This document shows positions 26,556-34,782 of a DNA stretch of 64,000 nt, in pieces; positions within the stretch are counted from its first letter, which is position 1, and each line of letters starts with the position of its first letter. This DNA is from Haloarcula rubripromontorii. Lineage in GTDB: Archaea > Halobacteriota > Halobacteria > Halobacteriales > Haloarculaceae. Under the pieces are notes generated by a model. It saw only the letters and a list, made by a program, of their open reading frames with translations. It made no database searches and was not told the DNA's origin. The stretch spans positions 682,001-746,000 of the forward strand of contig NZ_LIUF01000002.1 in the NCBI RefSeq assembly GCF_001280425.1, written 5' to 3'. Position numbers and translations under genes: made by a program.

Positions 26556-27977
26556 CTAGAGGTGTCCATTAAGCACTTTCGCGGCGACCAGCACCGGGTC
26601 CCAGACGGGGCTGAACGGCGGCGCGTACGCCAGGTCAAGTCGTTCCAGTTCGTCGATGGTCATATCTGCCTCGATGGCCGTCGCGAGCGTGTCGATACGT
26701 ATTGCCGCTCGGTCTTCGCCGACGAGTGCGCCGCCCAGCAGGCGGCCGCTCTTCCGGTCTGCGACCAGCGTCACGTCGGTGTCGTCGCCGCCGGGGTAGT
26801 ACCCTGACCGGGAGCCGGCCGTGACTGTTTTCGATACCGGGTCGAACCCGGCAGCGCTGGCCCGTTCGTGGTCGAGGAGGCCGACACGCCCGCATTCGAG
26901 GACGAACGCCTTCACGACGGCTGTCCCGGCGATATCGCCGACAGGGGAGGGGTCGCCAGCGACGGTCTGCCCGATTGCACGACCGGCCCGGTTCGCGGTC
27001 AGTCCGAGCGGCACCCAGTCGGGCGCATCGGTCACAGCGTGGCGGTCCTCAGCGCAGTCCCCGGCGGCGTAGACGCCATCGACGTTCGTCTCCCCGTACT
27101 CGTCGACTGCTATCGCCCCGGAGTCGCCCAGTTCGACCCGCGTGTCAGCTATGAGTGCGGTGTTGGGACGGATGCCGATACCGACCAGTGCGAGGCCCAC
27201 GTCGGTGGTGCCGCCGTCGTGAGCGACCGACGTAACGCGCCCGTTTTCGTCGCCGACGAGTTCGTCTACGACGGTGTTCAAATGCAGCGTCACACCCTGC
27301 TCCCGGAGATGGTCGGCCACGCGCTCGCCGACTGTTTCACCGAACGGCGGCAGGAGGTGGCCCGACCGCTGGAAGAGGTGTGTCTCTACGTCGTGGGCGC
27401 GGAACGCCTCTGCCATCTCCACACCGACGTACCCGCCGCCGACGATGGCGACTCGCTCCGGTGGCCCCCAGTCTGTGTACTTCTCGACGAGCGCCGTATC
27501 GACGTACTCGATGCTCGTGTCGACGGCGGAGTCGCCCGGGTCGGACAGCGCGGCACGGACCGCGGCGGCCGAGTCCAGTCCATGCATCGTGAACGCGCCG
27601 TCGAGTTCCGCCCCTGCAATCGGTTCAGTCACGGCGTGTGCACCCGTTGCGACAAGCAGGTCGCCGTATGGCTGGTCGACTGTCTCGCCGTCGTGGGCGA
27701 CGGTGACCGTCCCGGCATCAGTATCGACGCCGACGACCTCGTGGTTCCGGCGAAGGTCGATACCCCGCTCGGCCGCCTGCTCGGGCGACAGCGAGAGGAG
27801 GTCAGTCAGCCGCTCGACAGTTCCCTTCACGTAGTACGGCGTCCCGCAGTGGGCATAAGACACCCACTCGCCCTTTTCGAAGACAATCACGTCACGGTCC
27901 GGTGCCTCGCGGGCGAACTTGCTCGCGGCGCTGAGCCCGGCTGCGTCACCACCGATGACTACGAACGGGTCCATCAT
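26556..27977 (-). CDS. CoA-disulfide reductase / NADH oxidase-like flavoprotein
   Basis: A 473-residue pyridine nucleotide-disulfide oxidoreductase. FAD is bound by VVIGGDAAGLSAA (6-18) and the late VDGVYAAGDCAE; NAD(P)H by VAIVGGGYVGVEMAEA near 175-190. The single redox cysteine C44 in SYAHCGTPYYVKG is diagnostic for the CoA-disulfide reductase / NADH oxidase / persulfide reductase group, which uses one cysteine rather than a CxxC pair. A C-terminal dimerisation domain ends the protein. It may reduce CoA disulfide, polysulfide or oxygen. Neighbouring DsrE and thioredoxin genes favour thiol or sulfur metabolism. Two consecutive ATG codons make the start ambiguous by one residue. Confidence 0.88.
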   Translation of the reverse strand: MMDPFVVIGGDAAGLSAASKFAREAPDRDVIVFEKGEWVSYAHCGTPYYVKGTVERLTDLLSLSPEQAAERGIDLRRNHEVVGVDTDAGTVTVAHDGETVDQPYGDLLVATGAHAVTEPIAGAELDGAFTMHGLDSAAAVRAALSDPGDSAVDTSIEYVDTALVEKYTDWGPPERVAIVGGGYVGVEMAEAFRAHDVETHLFQRSGHLLPPFGETVGERVADHLREQGVTLHLNTVVDELVGDENGRVTSVAHDGGTTDVGLALVGIGIRPNTALIADTRVELGDSGAIAVDEYGETNVDGVYAAGDCAEDRHAVTDAPDWVPLGLTANRAGRAIGQTVAGDPSPVGDIAGTAVVKAFVLECGRVGLLDHERASAAGFDPVSKTVTAGSRSGYYPGGDDTDVTLVADRKSGRLLGGALVGEDRAAIRIDTLATAIEADMTIDELERLDLAYAPPFSPVWDPVLVAAKVLNGHL

Positions 27978-28167
27978 ACAGTCCGTTGCGTCGCTGCGGT
28001 ACTTAGTGTTGAGCGAGAAAGAGGTACCTGCATTGATAACTGTGAATACCCGTATCCGGGGCGGATTCGAATTGGCTGGCCGGTGGTTCCTGTGAAAGAC
28101 GCGAACGGCTCCGATTCAGCCGCGTCGTGGGTCGCTACGGCGCGATTGGACGAGACTACTGTTGGAC

Positions 28168-28524
28168 TTAGAAGGTGATGACTTCGTAGTCGTCGTCGAC
28201 GAGTGAGCGGATACTCGGGTGGCCGTCGTGGTCGTCCAGCGTGACAAGCCCGGCGTCGGCGACGGCGTCTTCGACGCCGAATGCGCCGGAACAGTAATCA
28301 CAGACCGCCACGTCATCCTTGAGGCTCTGATACAGTTCGTGGTAGTCGCTGTCCTCGTCTTCGAGTTCCGGAATCCACTGTGTTCCGGCGCCGTCGAAGA
28401 TGAGTTCGAGGTCGTCCTCGTCGTTCTGTGCGAACTCTGCTGCGGCTTCGAGGCCGTTTGCGAGCCGGCCGAGATTTTCGTGTCCCTCCGTCCCTGCGAG
28501 AATGATGATGGCTGCTTTCGTCAT
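28168..28524 (-). CDS. DsrE/DsrF-family protein
   Basis: A 118-residue small cytoplasmic protein starting MTKAAIIILAGTEGHENLGR, with the alternating alpha/beta pattern of the DsrE family. Cysteines in VAVCDYCSGAFG (about 72-83) are at the position where family members carry sulfur or form disulfides. Such proteins take part in sulfur relay, but many haloarchaeal members have no proven role. The ATG at 28524 is preferred over an upstream in-frame codon at 28551 because homology begins there. It lies upstream of the CoA-disulfide reductase-like gene on the same strand with a gap of about 190 bases. Confidence 0.8.
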   Translation of the reverse strand: MTKAAIIILAGTEGHENLGRLANGLEAAAEFAQNDEDDLELIFDGAGTQWIPELEDEDSDYHELYQSLKDDVAVCDYCSGAFGVEDAVADAGLVTLDDHDGHPSIRSLVDDDYEVITF

Positions 28525-28770
28525 TACGTAGCGTAATAGAACTCCCGTCAATATATTACGAGCGGGTGCGTGCGCCGATGTCGAACTCGCACCAAGTCTT
28601 TATAAATCAGGGAAAGTCGAGCAATGAGTGAGCTAGCCCGGGAGTCGTCGGCCACGGACTACAGGCGCGCTTCATTCGGACAAACCGCCACACGTCTGTG
28701 ATTTCAGTACTCGTCAGGAAACCACCCATAGAGACCGTCTCGCTGTCCTGCGATAAGCGTCAGAAAATGA

Positions 28771-29043
28771 TACCCTCGCTGCCGGTGGCTGCGCCCCGAA
28801 CACTGCGGGGCGACGCGACGGCGCTGCCTGTGACAACCGAGAGCGTCGATGTCCTGCTCGCCGAATGTGTCTCTGTCTCACTGACCTCGATATCGCTCTC
28901 GCGGAGGCCACCCGCGTGCTGGTGGATGGCTGACGACTCGCCTTCTCAGACTCGTCGTCGACGGTGACCGGCCCGACATGCCCGACTCAGTCGCCGGGAT
29001 GCGCTCCGTATTCGACGACGTGGAAACGCAACCCTACGTGTAG
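28771..29043 (+). pseudogene. SAM-dependent methyltransferase remnant (ArsM-like), frameshifted
   Basis: The plus strand reads RGDATALPVTTESVDVLLAE, a typical motif region of class I methyltransferases, then shifts frame to LCLTDLDIALAEATRVLVDG, meets a stop, continues RLAFSDSSSTV, and after a further shift ends MPDSVAGMRSVFDDVETQ. The order of segments matches arsenite methyltransferase-like enzymes, but the N-terminal SAM loop is missing and at least two frameshifts are present. It overlaps the end of the thioredoxin gene on the other strand. A dead gene. Confidence 0.6.
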
Positions 29044-29390
29044 GACTCGATAAGCGCTCGGAGGTCTGCTTCGCCTTTGACGCCGACGATCTCTTCGACC
29101 TGCTCACCGTCGGCGAACATGATGAGCGTCGGAACACCGCGGACACCATACGACTGAGCGAGTTGCTGGTTGGCATCGACATCGACTTTGGCTACGGTCG
29201 CATCGGTCTCCGCGGCCAGCGTCTTGACTACCGGTTCGAGCATCTGGCACGGGCCACACCAGTCGGCATAGAAATCCACGAGAACGACATCGTGCTTGCC
29301 GACGACATCGTTGAGTTGGTCCGCTCCGTCAATGTGAAGCGGTTCGTTCGTCGTGGCCTTCTCGGTCTCGGACGCAGTATCAGTCGTCAT
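29034..29390 (-). CDS. trxA: Thioredoxin
   Basis: A 118-residue thiol-disulfide oxidoreductase. The active site WCGPC (44-48) lies in VDFYADWCGPC, and the cis-proline loop GVRGVPTLIMF follows, as in classic thioredoxins. The first 17 residues are a polar, acidic extension. It is cytoplasmic, with no signal peptide. The gene stands between a dead methyltransferase and an HTH regulator, near a DsrE protein and a CoA-disulfide-reductase-like enzyme, suggesting a thiol redox role. A single-gene transcript is likely, with AT-rich DNA upstream (29440-29470). Confidence 0.95.
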   Translation of the reverse strand: MTTDTASETEKATTNEPLHIDGADQLNDVVGKHDVVLVDFYADWCGPCQMLEPVVKTLAAETDATVAKVDVDANQQLAQSYGVRGVPTLIMFADGEQVEEIVGVKGEADLRALIESYT

Positions 29391-29543
29391 CGATATACTC
29401 TACGCGCCTGCAGTAAATAAGGTTTTGCACACCATATACAATACTATGAATTATCACACGCCGAGCAGGCATCGTAAAAATATAGGTCGTCACGGGCAGA
29501 AACCGACTCGGCGCGGGAGCCAAGGGACGATAGAGGGGCGTCG

Positions 29544-29948
29544 TTAGCTTTCGACAGTCGGGGCCGTGGACTCAGCTTGTTCGTACTTGGTTTCGAACTC
29601 CTGAATCAGCTGCCCCATCTTTGCGTACCAGTCGTTGAGCATCCGCTGCATCTCGTCTGCGATCTGTGACGGGTCCGTCGGCGAGTAGACGTGGTAGTAG
29701 CCGCCCTGATCGTAGTTGATCTGGTCTTTCTCGATGAAGCCCGTCTGGAGGAGCCGCTGGACGGCGCGATACGCGGTCGAGCGCTCTCGGTCGACTGCTT
29801 CGGCGAGTTCGTCGACGGTTAGCGGTTCGTCAGCCTCGACGAGCGCTCGAAAGCACTCTTTGTCGAGTTCCTTGAGGCCGTGGAAACATTCCAATAGCCC
29901 CTCGCACTGCATGTCCTGTCGGAGTTGTTCGGACATCGAATCTGGCAT
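29544..29948 (-). CDS. TrmB-like winged helix-turn-helix regulator
   Basis: A 134-residue DNA-binding protein. Residues about 25-85 form a winged helix: ELDKECFRALVEADEPLTVD, LAEAVDRERSTAYRAVQRLL, then the wing GFIEKDQ; the C-terminal 45 residues form an amphipathic helix that probably dimerises (MLNDWYAKMGQLIQEFETKY). Cysteines near residues 14, 20 and 31 could sense thiols or metals, which is speculative. Similar small HTH proteins occur beside sulfur and redox genes in haloarchaea. The ATG at 29948 fits a TATA-like cttttaac (29978-29985, minus strand) for a leaderless transcript; GTG at 29957 is the alternative. Confidence 0.82.
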   Translation of the reverse strand: MPDSMSEQLRQDMQCEGLLECFHGLKELDKECFRALVEADEPLTVDELAEAVDRERSTAYRAVQRLLQTGFIEKDQINYDQGGYYHVYSPTDPSQIADEMQRMLNDWYAKMGQLIQEFETKYEQAESTAPTVES

Positions 29949-29957
29949 CGTTATCAC

Positions 29958-30518
29958 GTCTCTGTAGCCGCTAGGCGGTTAAAAGACTTGTGTACAGTTC
30001 GCACAAATGCACGCAAAAGCTGCTAGCTAACGGGCAGACGAGCGACCGCACACAGGGGATACGACCTTTACCGTCAAGGTAGTCTCCACCCGTCGCAGTA
30101 TCGTACCGGTCTCACTCCCCGACCGTGACGCACTCGTTGCTACTTACTCAATCACTCAGGCTGGACCGTGGCAGAGGGCGATGGAGTCGTAACGTGACCA
30201 TTCTCTGATATCCCCGCATTTGTGGTATTTTTGCCCACTTTTCACACGACCAGCTCATCCTGAGTGAGTTGGCGCGGGAGTCCAAGGACAGATCCAGCGC
30301 AGTAGCCCGGCAGCACTCGCTCATGGCGCAGTTTCCTTGCTACTCTACATCTATATCACTCCCGAGAGGCTGATTGGTCCCATGTTCAGCCCACAGTCGA
30401 CAGCCACTTCCTCGACGTGTAGCGCGCGACTCGTCTGATTGAATATTTTCGAGAACGGGCCGCGCTACTGACGTGCATCCGAAGAGACTTTGTTCTGTAG
30501 ACACAATACAATACACGA
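29958..30518. other. Intergenic region, 560 bp
   Basis: Holds the promoters of the flanking divergent genes: a TATA-like element for the regulator near 29980 and an AT-rich tgaatatttt near 30440 before the DUF302 gene. A 59-codon minus-strand frame between about 30150 and 30330 shows no coding character. No RNA gene was recognised. Confidence 0.45.
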
Positions 30519-30959
30519 ATGACACTCCCAATCGACCCGAGTCAGATTGACCCTGAAGACATCGGTGAACAACAGGCGACGCTCGAAATGAGCCACGAGG
30601 ACGCAATCGAGCACGTTCGAGACGTGTTTACCGACGCTGGATTCGGGGTCCCCGTCGAATTCTCGCCGTCTGAGATGCTCAACGAGAAGATCGACGCGGA
30701 CCGTGACCCATACTACGTGCTGGGTGCCTGCAACCCCGAGGTCGCTGACCGCGCTCTCGACGCGACGGACAACAAACTCGGCGCGCTCATGGCCTGTAAC
30801 GTCGTTATCTGGGAGGAAAAGCCCGAACGACAGCGCGTCTACCACGTCTCGATTATGCGTATCGCTCGCCTCGTTGGAATGGCACCCGACAACGAGGAGA
30901 TGGCAGATATCGTCGCTGACACCGGCGAGATTGTCGACGAGGCGTTCCAGAACCTCTAA
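30519..30959 (+). CDS. DUF302 domain protein
   Basis: A 146-residue cytoplasmic protein of the DUF302 family. The pattern MSHEDAIEHVRDVFTDAGFG followed by YYVLGACNPEVADRALDAT and a later LMACNVVIWEE is characteristic. The family folds as a compact alpha/beta domain of unknown function, often beside redox, sulfur or metal-stress genes, consistent with the DsrE, thioredoxin and methyltransferase genes here. It is followed one base later by a methyltransferase gene, so the two are cotranscribed. Confidence 0.88.
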   Translation: MTLPIDPSQIDPEDIGEQQATLEMSHEDAIEHVRDVFTDAGFGVPVEFSPSEMLNEKIDADRDPYYVLGACNPEVADRALDATDNKLGALMACNVVIWEEKPERQRVYHVSIMRIARLVGMAPDNEEMADIVADTGEIVDEAFQNL

Positions 30960-30960
30960 C

Positions 30961-31521
30961 ATGGGGTATCACACGTTCGACGCGGGCCGGGCCGACAAGC
31001 TCGAAGACGCACAGCAACGGTACCGATATCTCTCCGCGGAAGAGCTCCGCTGGGCGCTGTCGGCCAGTAGGGACGAGACGGTCGCGGATCTCGGGAGCGG
31101 GACTGGTTTCTACACCGACGATGTTGCACCGGCCGTCGACCACGTGTACGCCGTGGATATCCAGGAGGCGATGCACGACTACTACCGGGAGAAAGGCGTC
31201 CCCGACAACATCGATCTTGTGACGAGCGCGGTCGATGACCTCCCGTTCGATACTGATAGTCTCGATGGGGCGTTCTCGACGATGACGTACCACGAGTTCG
31301 CTAGCGACGGGGCACTGAACGAGGTCGCACGAGTGCTCAAATCGGGCGGAACATTCGCTGTCGCCGATTGGGCGGCTTCCGGCAGTGGTCGTAACGGCCC
31401 GCCCGTCGATGAACGATTTTCCGCTGACGAGGCGACGGACGCGCTCCGACAGCATGGGTTCACGGTTGAGTTCGAGGCTGTGCGGCCGGAGACATTTCTG
31501 GTCGTTGCGAGCGCTGAATAA
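30961..31521 (+). CDS. Class I SAM-dependent methyltransferase
   Basis: A 186-residue enzyme with motif I VADLGSGTGFYTDDVAP (about 41-57), an acidic residue after the second strand (YAVDIQEAM), the later DDLPFDTDSLDGAFSTMTYH and VLKSGGTFAVADW. These define a Rossmann-fold methyltransferase of the UbiE/type 11 kind. The substrate is unknown; a small molecule is likely. The ATG at 30961 lies directly after the DUF302 stop. The gene is convergent with ureF. An intact methyltransferase here and a dead ArsM-like one 2 kb away are not close enough in sequence to call recent duplicates. Confidence 0.85.
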   Translation: MGYHTFDAGRADKLEDAQQRYRYLSAEELRWALSASRDETVADLGSGTGFYTDDVAPAVDHVYAVDIQEAMHDYYREKGVPDNIDLVTSAVDDLPFDTDSLDGAFSTMTYHEFASDGALNEVARVLKSGGTFAVADWAASGSGRNGPPVDERFSADEATDALRQHGFTVEFEAVRPETFLVVASAE

Positions 31522-31618
31522 CGGGTCAGCACTGCCCACCGGACACTCCCGGTTTCTTCTGACTTCCGTGAGCCGGTCCGAGAACAGGCTCAAACTGTCG
31601 CGCTCGAACGTCTGGCCG

Positions 31619-32308
31619 TCAACTGGCGAACAGCCGACGCTCTGCCCGTTCGTGGTCGGCGGCCAGTACGTCTACGAGGGGGGCAAACGGAGTCATCTCG
31701 TCCAGCCCCCGGTCCGCGCTATCCTCGACTGCGGCGGTCATCACCGGCTGTAGGTCGTTCAGGATTCGCTGGGCATCCGTGTGGCCCAGCGAGAGGAGAC
31801 GCTGGGCCGCACCCAGCAGTCCGGTGACGAAGCCGTGACAGCACAGCAGACAGGCCTCTCGGACGGGGACGCCGGCAAGTCCGGTCGCAACGCCGAGGAC
31901 GACAGCGTAGTTCCCGGGCGCGTCGTCGGTGTCGACGCGCTCCGCGTAGCGGTCCAGCAGGGCCGACTCCCGCAGTTCTGTCTGGAGCGAGAGGAGTCGG
32001 TCCCCGGATTGCTGGGCGCTCTCGCGGAACTCCGCGGCCAGCGTCACGGCCGAGAGCCGCCGGTCGGCCCGACAGACCCCGTCGAGGTCACCGTCGGTGG
32101 CGGCGGCGTGTGCGGCCCGGAGCGCGACGAGTTCGGCGGGACCGACCTGCTGGCGGAGGTACGTCGACAGGAGCGCTTCGAGGTCCGCCGCGTCCTCGAC
32201 CCGGTCGTCTTGAATGAACTGCTCCAGCCCGTACGAGACCGTGTAGGTCCCGACCGGGAGAAACGAGTCAGCCAGCCGGAACGATTCGAGCGTCGCGGCG
32301 TCGGTCAT
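31619..32308 (-). CDS. ureF: Urease accessory protein UreF
   Basis: A 229-residue all-helical chaperone that joins UreD and UreG on apo-urease and gates GTP hydrolysis during nickel insertion. Visible features are FRLADSFLPVGTYTVSYGLE near the N-terminus, where the family has S-F-P-x-G-x-y-x-x-S-x-G-L-E, and ETLGAAQRLLSLGHTDAQRIL-like helices toward the C-terminus (GAAQRLLSLGHTDAQ). It is the last gene of the operon and overlaps ureE by 4 bases. Confidence 0.93.
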   Translation of the reverse strand: MTDAATLESFRLADSFLPVGTYTVSYGLEQFIQDDRVEDAADLEALLSTYLRQQVGPAELVALRAAHAAATDGDLDGVCRADRRLSAVTLAAEFRESAQQSGDRLLSLQTELRESALLDRYAERVDTDDAPGNYAVVLGVATGLAGVPVREACLLCCHGFVTGLLGAAQRLLSLGHTDAQRILNDLQPVMTAAVEDSADRGLDEMTPFAPLVDVLAADHERAERRLFAS

Positions 32309-32883
32309 TGGTCGCCTCCGTCAATGGTGCGGACGCCGTGGTCGTGGGCGTGGCCACTGCCGCTGTGACTGTGGCCGCTAGCGTCGTGGCCCCCGTCACC
32401 GTGGGTGTGGTCGACGCCGTCGTCGTCGAACGTCGTCGGCGGCACGCGCTCGTACCGCATCGGCACGTCTCCGGAGAGCAGGTCCGCGACCGTGGCTTCC
32501 ATCCGCGCTTTCGACTCGGTCACCGGGAACAGTGCCTCCTCGCCGCGGACCGCCAGGTTCCAGTGTCGGTTCCCGACGGCGTGACCGAGCGCCAGCGCTG
32601 CGGTCGGCGACACGTCGCTGTCGGCGAAATCGAGCACCAGGACCTCGACGGCGGCGAGTTCGACGACGACGAGCGTGCCGTCGTCGGCCTCCAGCATGTC
32701 GCCGTCCCCGAGGTCGCGGGCGATCACGATACCGAGGTCCCGACCGTCCGTCGTCTCGGTTCGGACCCGCGAGCGGCGGCGTTCGGTGTCCGAAAGCACG
32801 ACAGTGGCGTGGTCCGACCCGTCGATGGCCTCGGCGACGGAATCGTCGTCGCGGTGGCCGAGATACGTCTCTGCGACCAGCAT
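32305..32883 (-). CDS. ureE: Urease accessory protein UreE, nickel metallochaperone
   Basis: A 192-residue nickel carrier. The N-terminal domain is followed by the metal-binding domain with ALALGHAVGNRHWNLAV, holding the conserved glycine-asparagine-arginine-histidine segment. The tail is rich in histidine (HTHGDGGHDASGHSHSGSGH, then AHDHG), as in enterobacterial UreE, and should bind several nickel ions. It may compensate for the absence of a nickel transporter gene nearby. It overlaps ureF by 4 bases and ureD by one base. Confidence 0.93.
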   Translation of the reverse strand: MLVAETYLGHRDDDSVAEAIDGSDHATVVLSDTERRRSRVRTETTDGRDLGIVIARDLGDGDMLEADDGTLVVVELAAVEVLVLDFADSDVSPTAALALGHAVGNRHWNLAVRGEEALFPVTESKARMEATVADLLSGDVPMRYERVPPTTFDDDGVDHTHGDGGHDASGHSHSGSGHAHDHGVRTIDGGDQ

Positions 32884-33782
32884 CAGTACTTCCTCCCGGA
32901 GGGGGCGGGCGCGTCCAGCAACTCCCGTCGCGCGTGGTCCCAGGCCGCGTGCAGCGTCGATTGGACGGTCTCGGCCCGGTCGCCGAGGGCACGGACCCCG
33001 ACGCCGGCACCGTTCGGGAGTGCCGTCGCGCCGGCCCGGGCCTCGCCGTCGGCGACGACCGCGTGGAGCGCGTCACTCAGTTCGTCCTCGTCGCGGTCGG
33101 GCGCGAGGACGAACGCCGTCCCGTAGACGGTGAACTCGCCGAGGACGCCGGGCGCGGTCGGGTCGCCGTCGGCCGGCGTCAGATGCGTCGCGTCCTCGAA
33201 CAGGCGGCCGTCGGGGCCGTCCGCACGCACGCGGGAGAGGTACCGCTCGAACTCGAAGCGTTCGCCCCGGGCGAGACGGCCCGGGACGACCACGTCGGCG
33301 ACCACGGCGGTCGCGCCGGGGGCCAACCCGACCGAAAGCTCCTGCATGTACCGGGAATCGGCGTGGAGAATCGTCGGCTCGGGCACGTAGTCTAGGTGGC
33401 CGTCGGTGCCGACGCTGAGGGTCGTCTCCGCGGCGGCGTAGTTACACGTCATCGTCTGGACCTTCGTCGAACTCTGGGTCGAGACGTGCGCGACGGCTTC
33501 GTCCCCGACCTCGATGGTCACGTCGTGACGGTCGCCCTGGGCGACGCCACCGGTCGGCGACTGGACGAAGACGGTGTCGGCCTCGGGGAGGGGGTCGTGG
33601 CCCAGCGTGCCCGAGATGTGGAACGGGACCGTCGCGTAGTCGTGGACCAGGGTCGTCCCGTCGGCCGTCCGCTCGAAGGTCAGTTCGAGCACGCCGTCTT
33701 TCCCCGGCGACCCCACGGCGGCCTGCGGGACGGCCTCGGTCGCGTACCCCTCGAACGCCGGATGGGGCGCGTCCGCGGCCAT
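32883..33782 (-). CDS. ureD: Urease accessory protein UreD (UreH)
   Basis: A 299-residue scaffold that binds apo-urease and receives UreF and UreG during activation. Typical segments are VFVQSPTGGVAQGDRHDV and AHVSTQSSTKVQTM followed by DYVPEPTILHADSRYMQE, matching the family core with the P-E-P-x-I-x-x-x-x-S signature. Length is normal. It shares a base with the genes on both sides in the tightly packed ure operon. Confidence 0.93.
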   Translation of the reverse strand: MAADAPHPAFEGYATEAVPQAAVGSPGKDGVLELTFERTADGTTLVHDYATVPFHISGTLGHDPLPEADTVFVQSPTGGVAQGDRHDVTIEVGDEAVAHVSTQSSTKVQTMTCNYAAAETTLSVGTDGHLDYVPEPTILHADSRYMQELSVGLAPGATAVVADVVVPGRLARGERFEFERYLSRVRADGPDGRLFEDATHLTPADGDPTAPGVLGEFTVYGTAFVLAPDRDEDELSDALHAVVADGEARAGATALPNGAGVGVRALGDRAETVQSTLHAAWDHARRELLDAPAPSGRKY

Positions 33783-34405
33783 CAGGCGAACAGCACCCCT
33801 TCCCGGACGTGTGACAGCACCTCGTCGACGTTGGTCTCGTCCTTGCAGTTGGTGAACACGACGGGGCCGTCCCGGACCTCGTCGGCGTCCCGCTCCATTA
33901 CGTCGAGGTCGACGCCGACGTGGGGCGCGAGGTCGGTCTTGTTGACCACGAGCAGGTCACAGTCGACGACGCCCGGCCCGCGCTTGCGCGGGATGTCCTC
34001 GCCTTCCGCGACGGAGATGACGTACAGCGAGTAGTCGGCGAGTTCGGGGTTGAACGTCGCCGCGAGGTTGTCGCCGCCGCTCTCGACCAGCACGAGGTCC
34101 AGTTCGGGGTGGTCGGCGAGGAACGAATCGATTTGCTGGAGGTTCATCGACGGGTCCTCGCGGATGCCAGTGTGCGGACACGCGCCGGTCTCGACGCCGG
34201 CCACGAGGTCCTCCGGGACGACCCCGGCGAAGCGCTCGCGGAGCACGTCCGCGTCCTCCTGTGTCAGGATGTCGTTGGCGATGACGCCCACGTCCAGGCC
34301 CTGCTCGCGCAGTTTCGGGACGAGCGCCGTCAGTAGCGATGTCTTGCCGGAGCCGACCGGGCCGCCGATGCCGACCGTCGCCACGTCGCGGTGCGTGAGG
34401 CTCAC
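33782..34405 (-). CDS. ureG: Urease accessory GTPase UreG
   Basis: A 207-residue SIMIBI-class GTPase that delivers nickel to urease. The P-loop [12 protein letters not shown] lies at about residues 14-25, followed by [14 protein letters not shown], the nickel-site segment [18 protein letters not shown] with the conserved C-P-H, the switch [15 protein letters not shown] and the guanine specificity motif [13 protein letters not shown]. All key residues are present. It overlaps ureA by 4 bases. Confidence 0.96.
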   Translation of the reverse strand: MSLTHRDVATVGIGGPVGSGKTSLLTALVPKLREQGLDVGVIANDILTQEDADVLRERFAGVVPEDLVAGVETGACPHTGIREDPSMNLQQIDSFLADHPELDLVLVESGGDNLAATFNPELADYSLYVISVAEGEDIPRKRGPGVVDCDLLVVNKTDLAPHVGVDLDVMERDADEVRDGPVVFTNCKDETNVDEVLSHVREGVLFA

Positions 34406-34782
34406 TCGTCGGCCTCCGTCGCGTCGTCGCCGTCCGTTGCGGCGTCCTCGCCCTCGCTATCGGCGGTCCCCACGCTGTCGGAGCGAATCGGGTCGTGGAC
34501 CGTCACGAGCTTGGTCCCGTCGGGGAACACCGGTTCGACCTGAATCATGTCTATCATCTCGGGGACGCCGTCCATCACGTCCTCGCGGCCGAGCAGTTTC
34601 GACGCGCCGGAGCGGATTTCGGCCACCGACTGGCCGTCTCGTCCCCGCTCGATGCACCAGTCGCTGATGTAGGCGACGGCTTCGGGGTGGTTCAGCGGGA
34701 CGCCGCGTTCCTTGCGGCGTCGCGCGACCTCTGCCGCGGTGAAGACCGTGAGTCGTTCCTGTTCTTTGGCTGTGAGTTTCAT
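34402..34782 (-). CDS. ureA: Urease gamma subunit
   Basis: A 126-residue structural subunit of urease. The first 100 residues match the family ([44 protein letters not shown]-like [20 protein letters not shown]). About 26 further residues form a strongly acidic tail ([17 protein letters not shown]), a halophilic extension not seen in bacterial proteins. A longer frame runs upstream, but the ATG at 34782 is the homologous start and overlaps the ureC stop by 4 bases. Gene order B-C-A differs from the bacterial A-B-C order. Confidence 0.95.
   Translation of the reverse strand: MKLTAKEQERLTVFTAAEVARRRKERGVPLNHPEAVAYISDWCIERGRDGQSVAEIRSGASKLLGREDVMDGVPEMIDMIQVEPVFPDGTKLVTVHDPIRSDSVGTADSEGEDAATDGDDATEADE

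Noticed and set aside
26868-28178. A 436-codon plus-strand frame opposite the flavoprotein.
   Set aside because: Shadow frame; the minus-strand gene has complete FAD, NAD and redox motifs.
30150-30330. A 59-codon minus-strand ORF in the gap before the DUF302 gene.
   Set aside because: Composition is Arg/Ser/Met-rich and not acidic, with no promoter and no recognisable motif.
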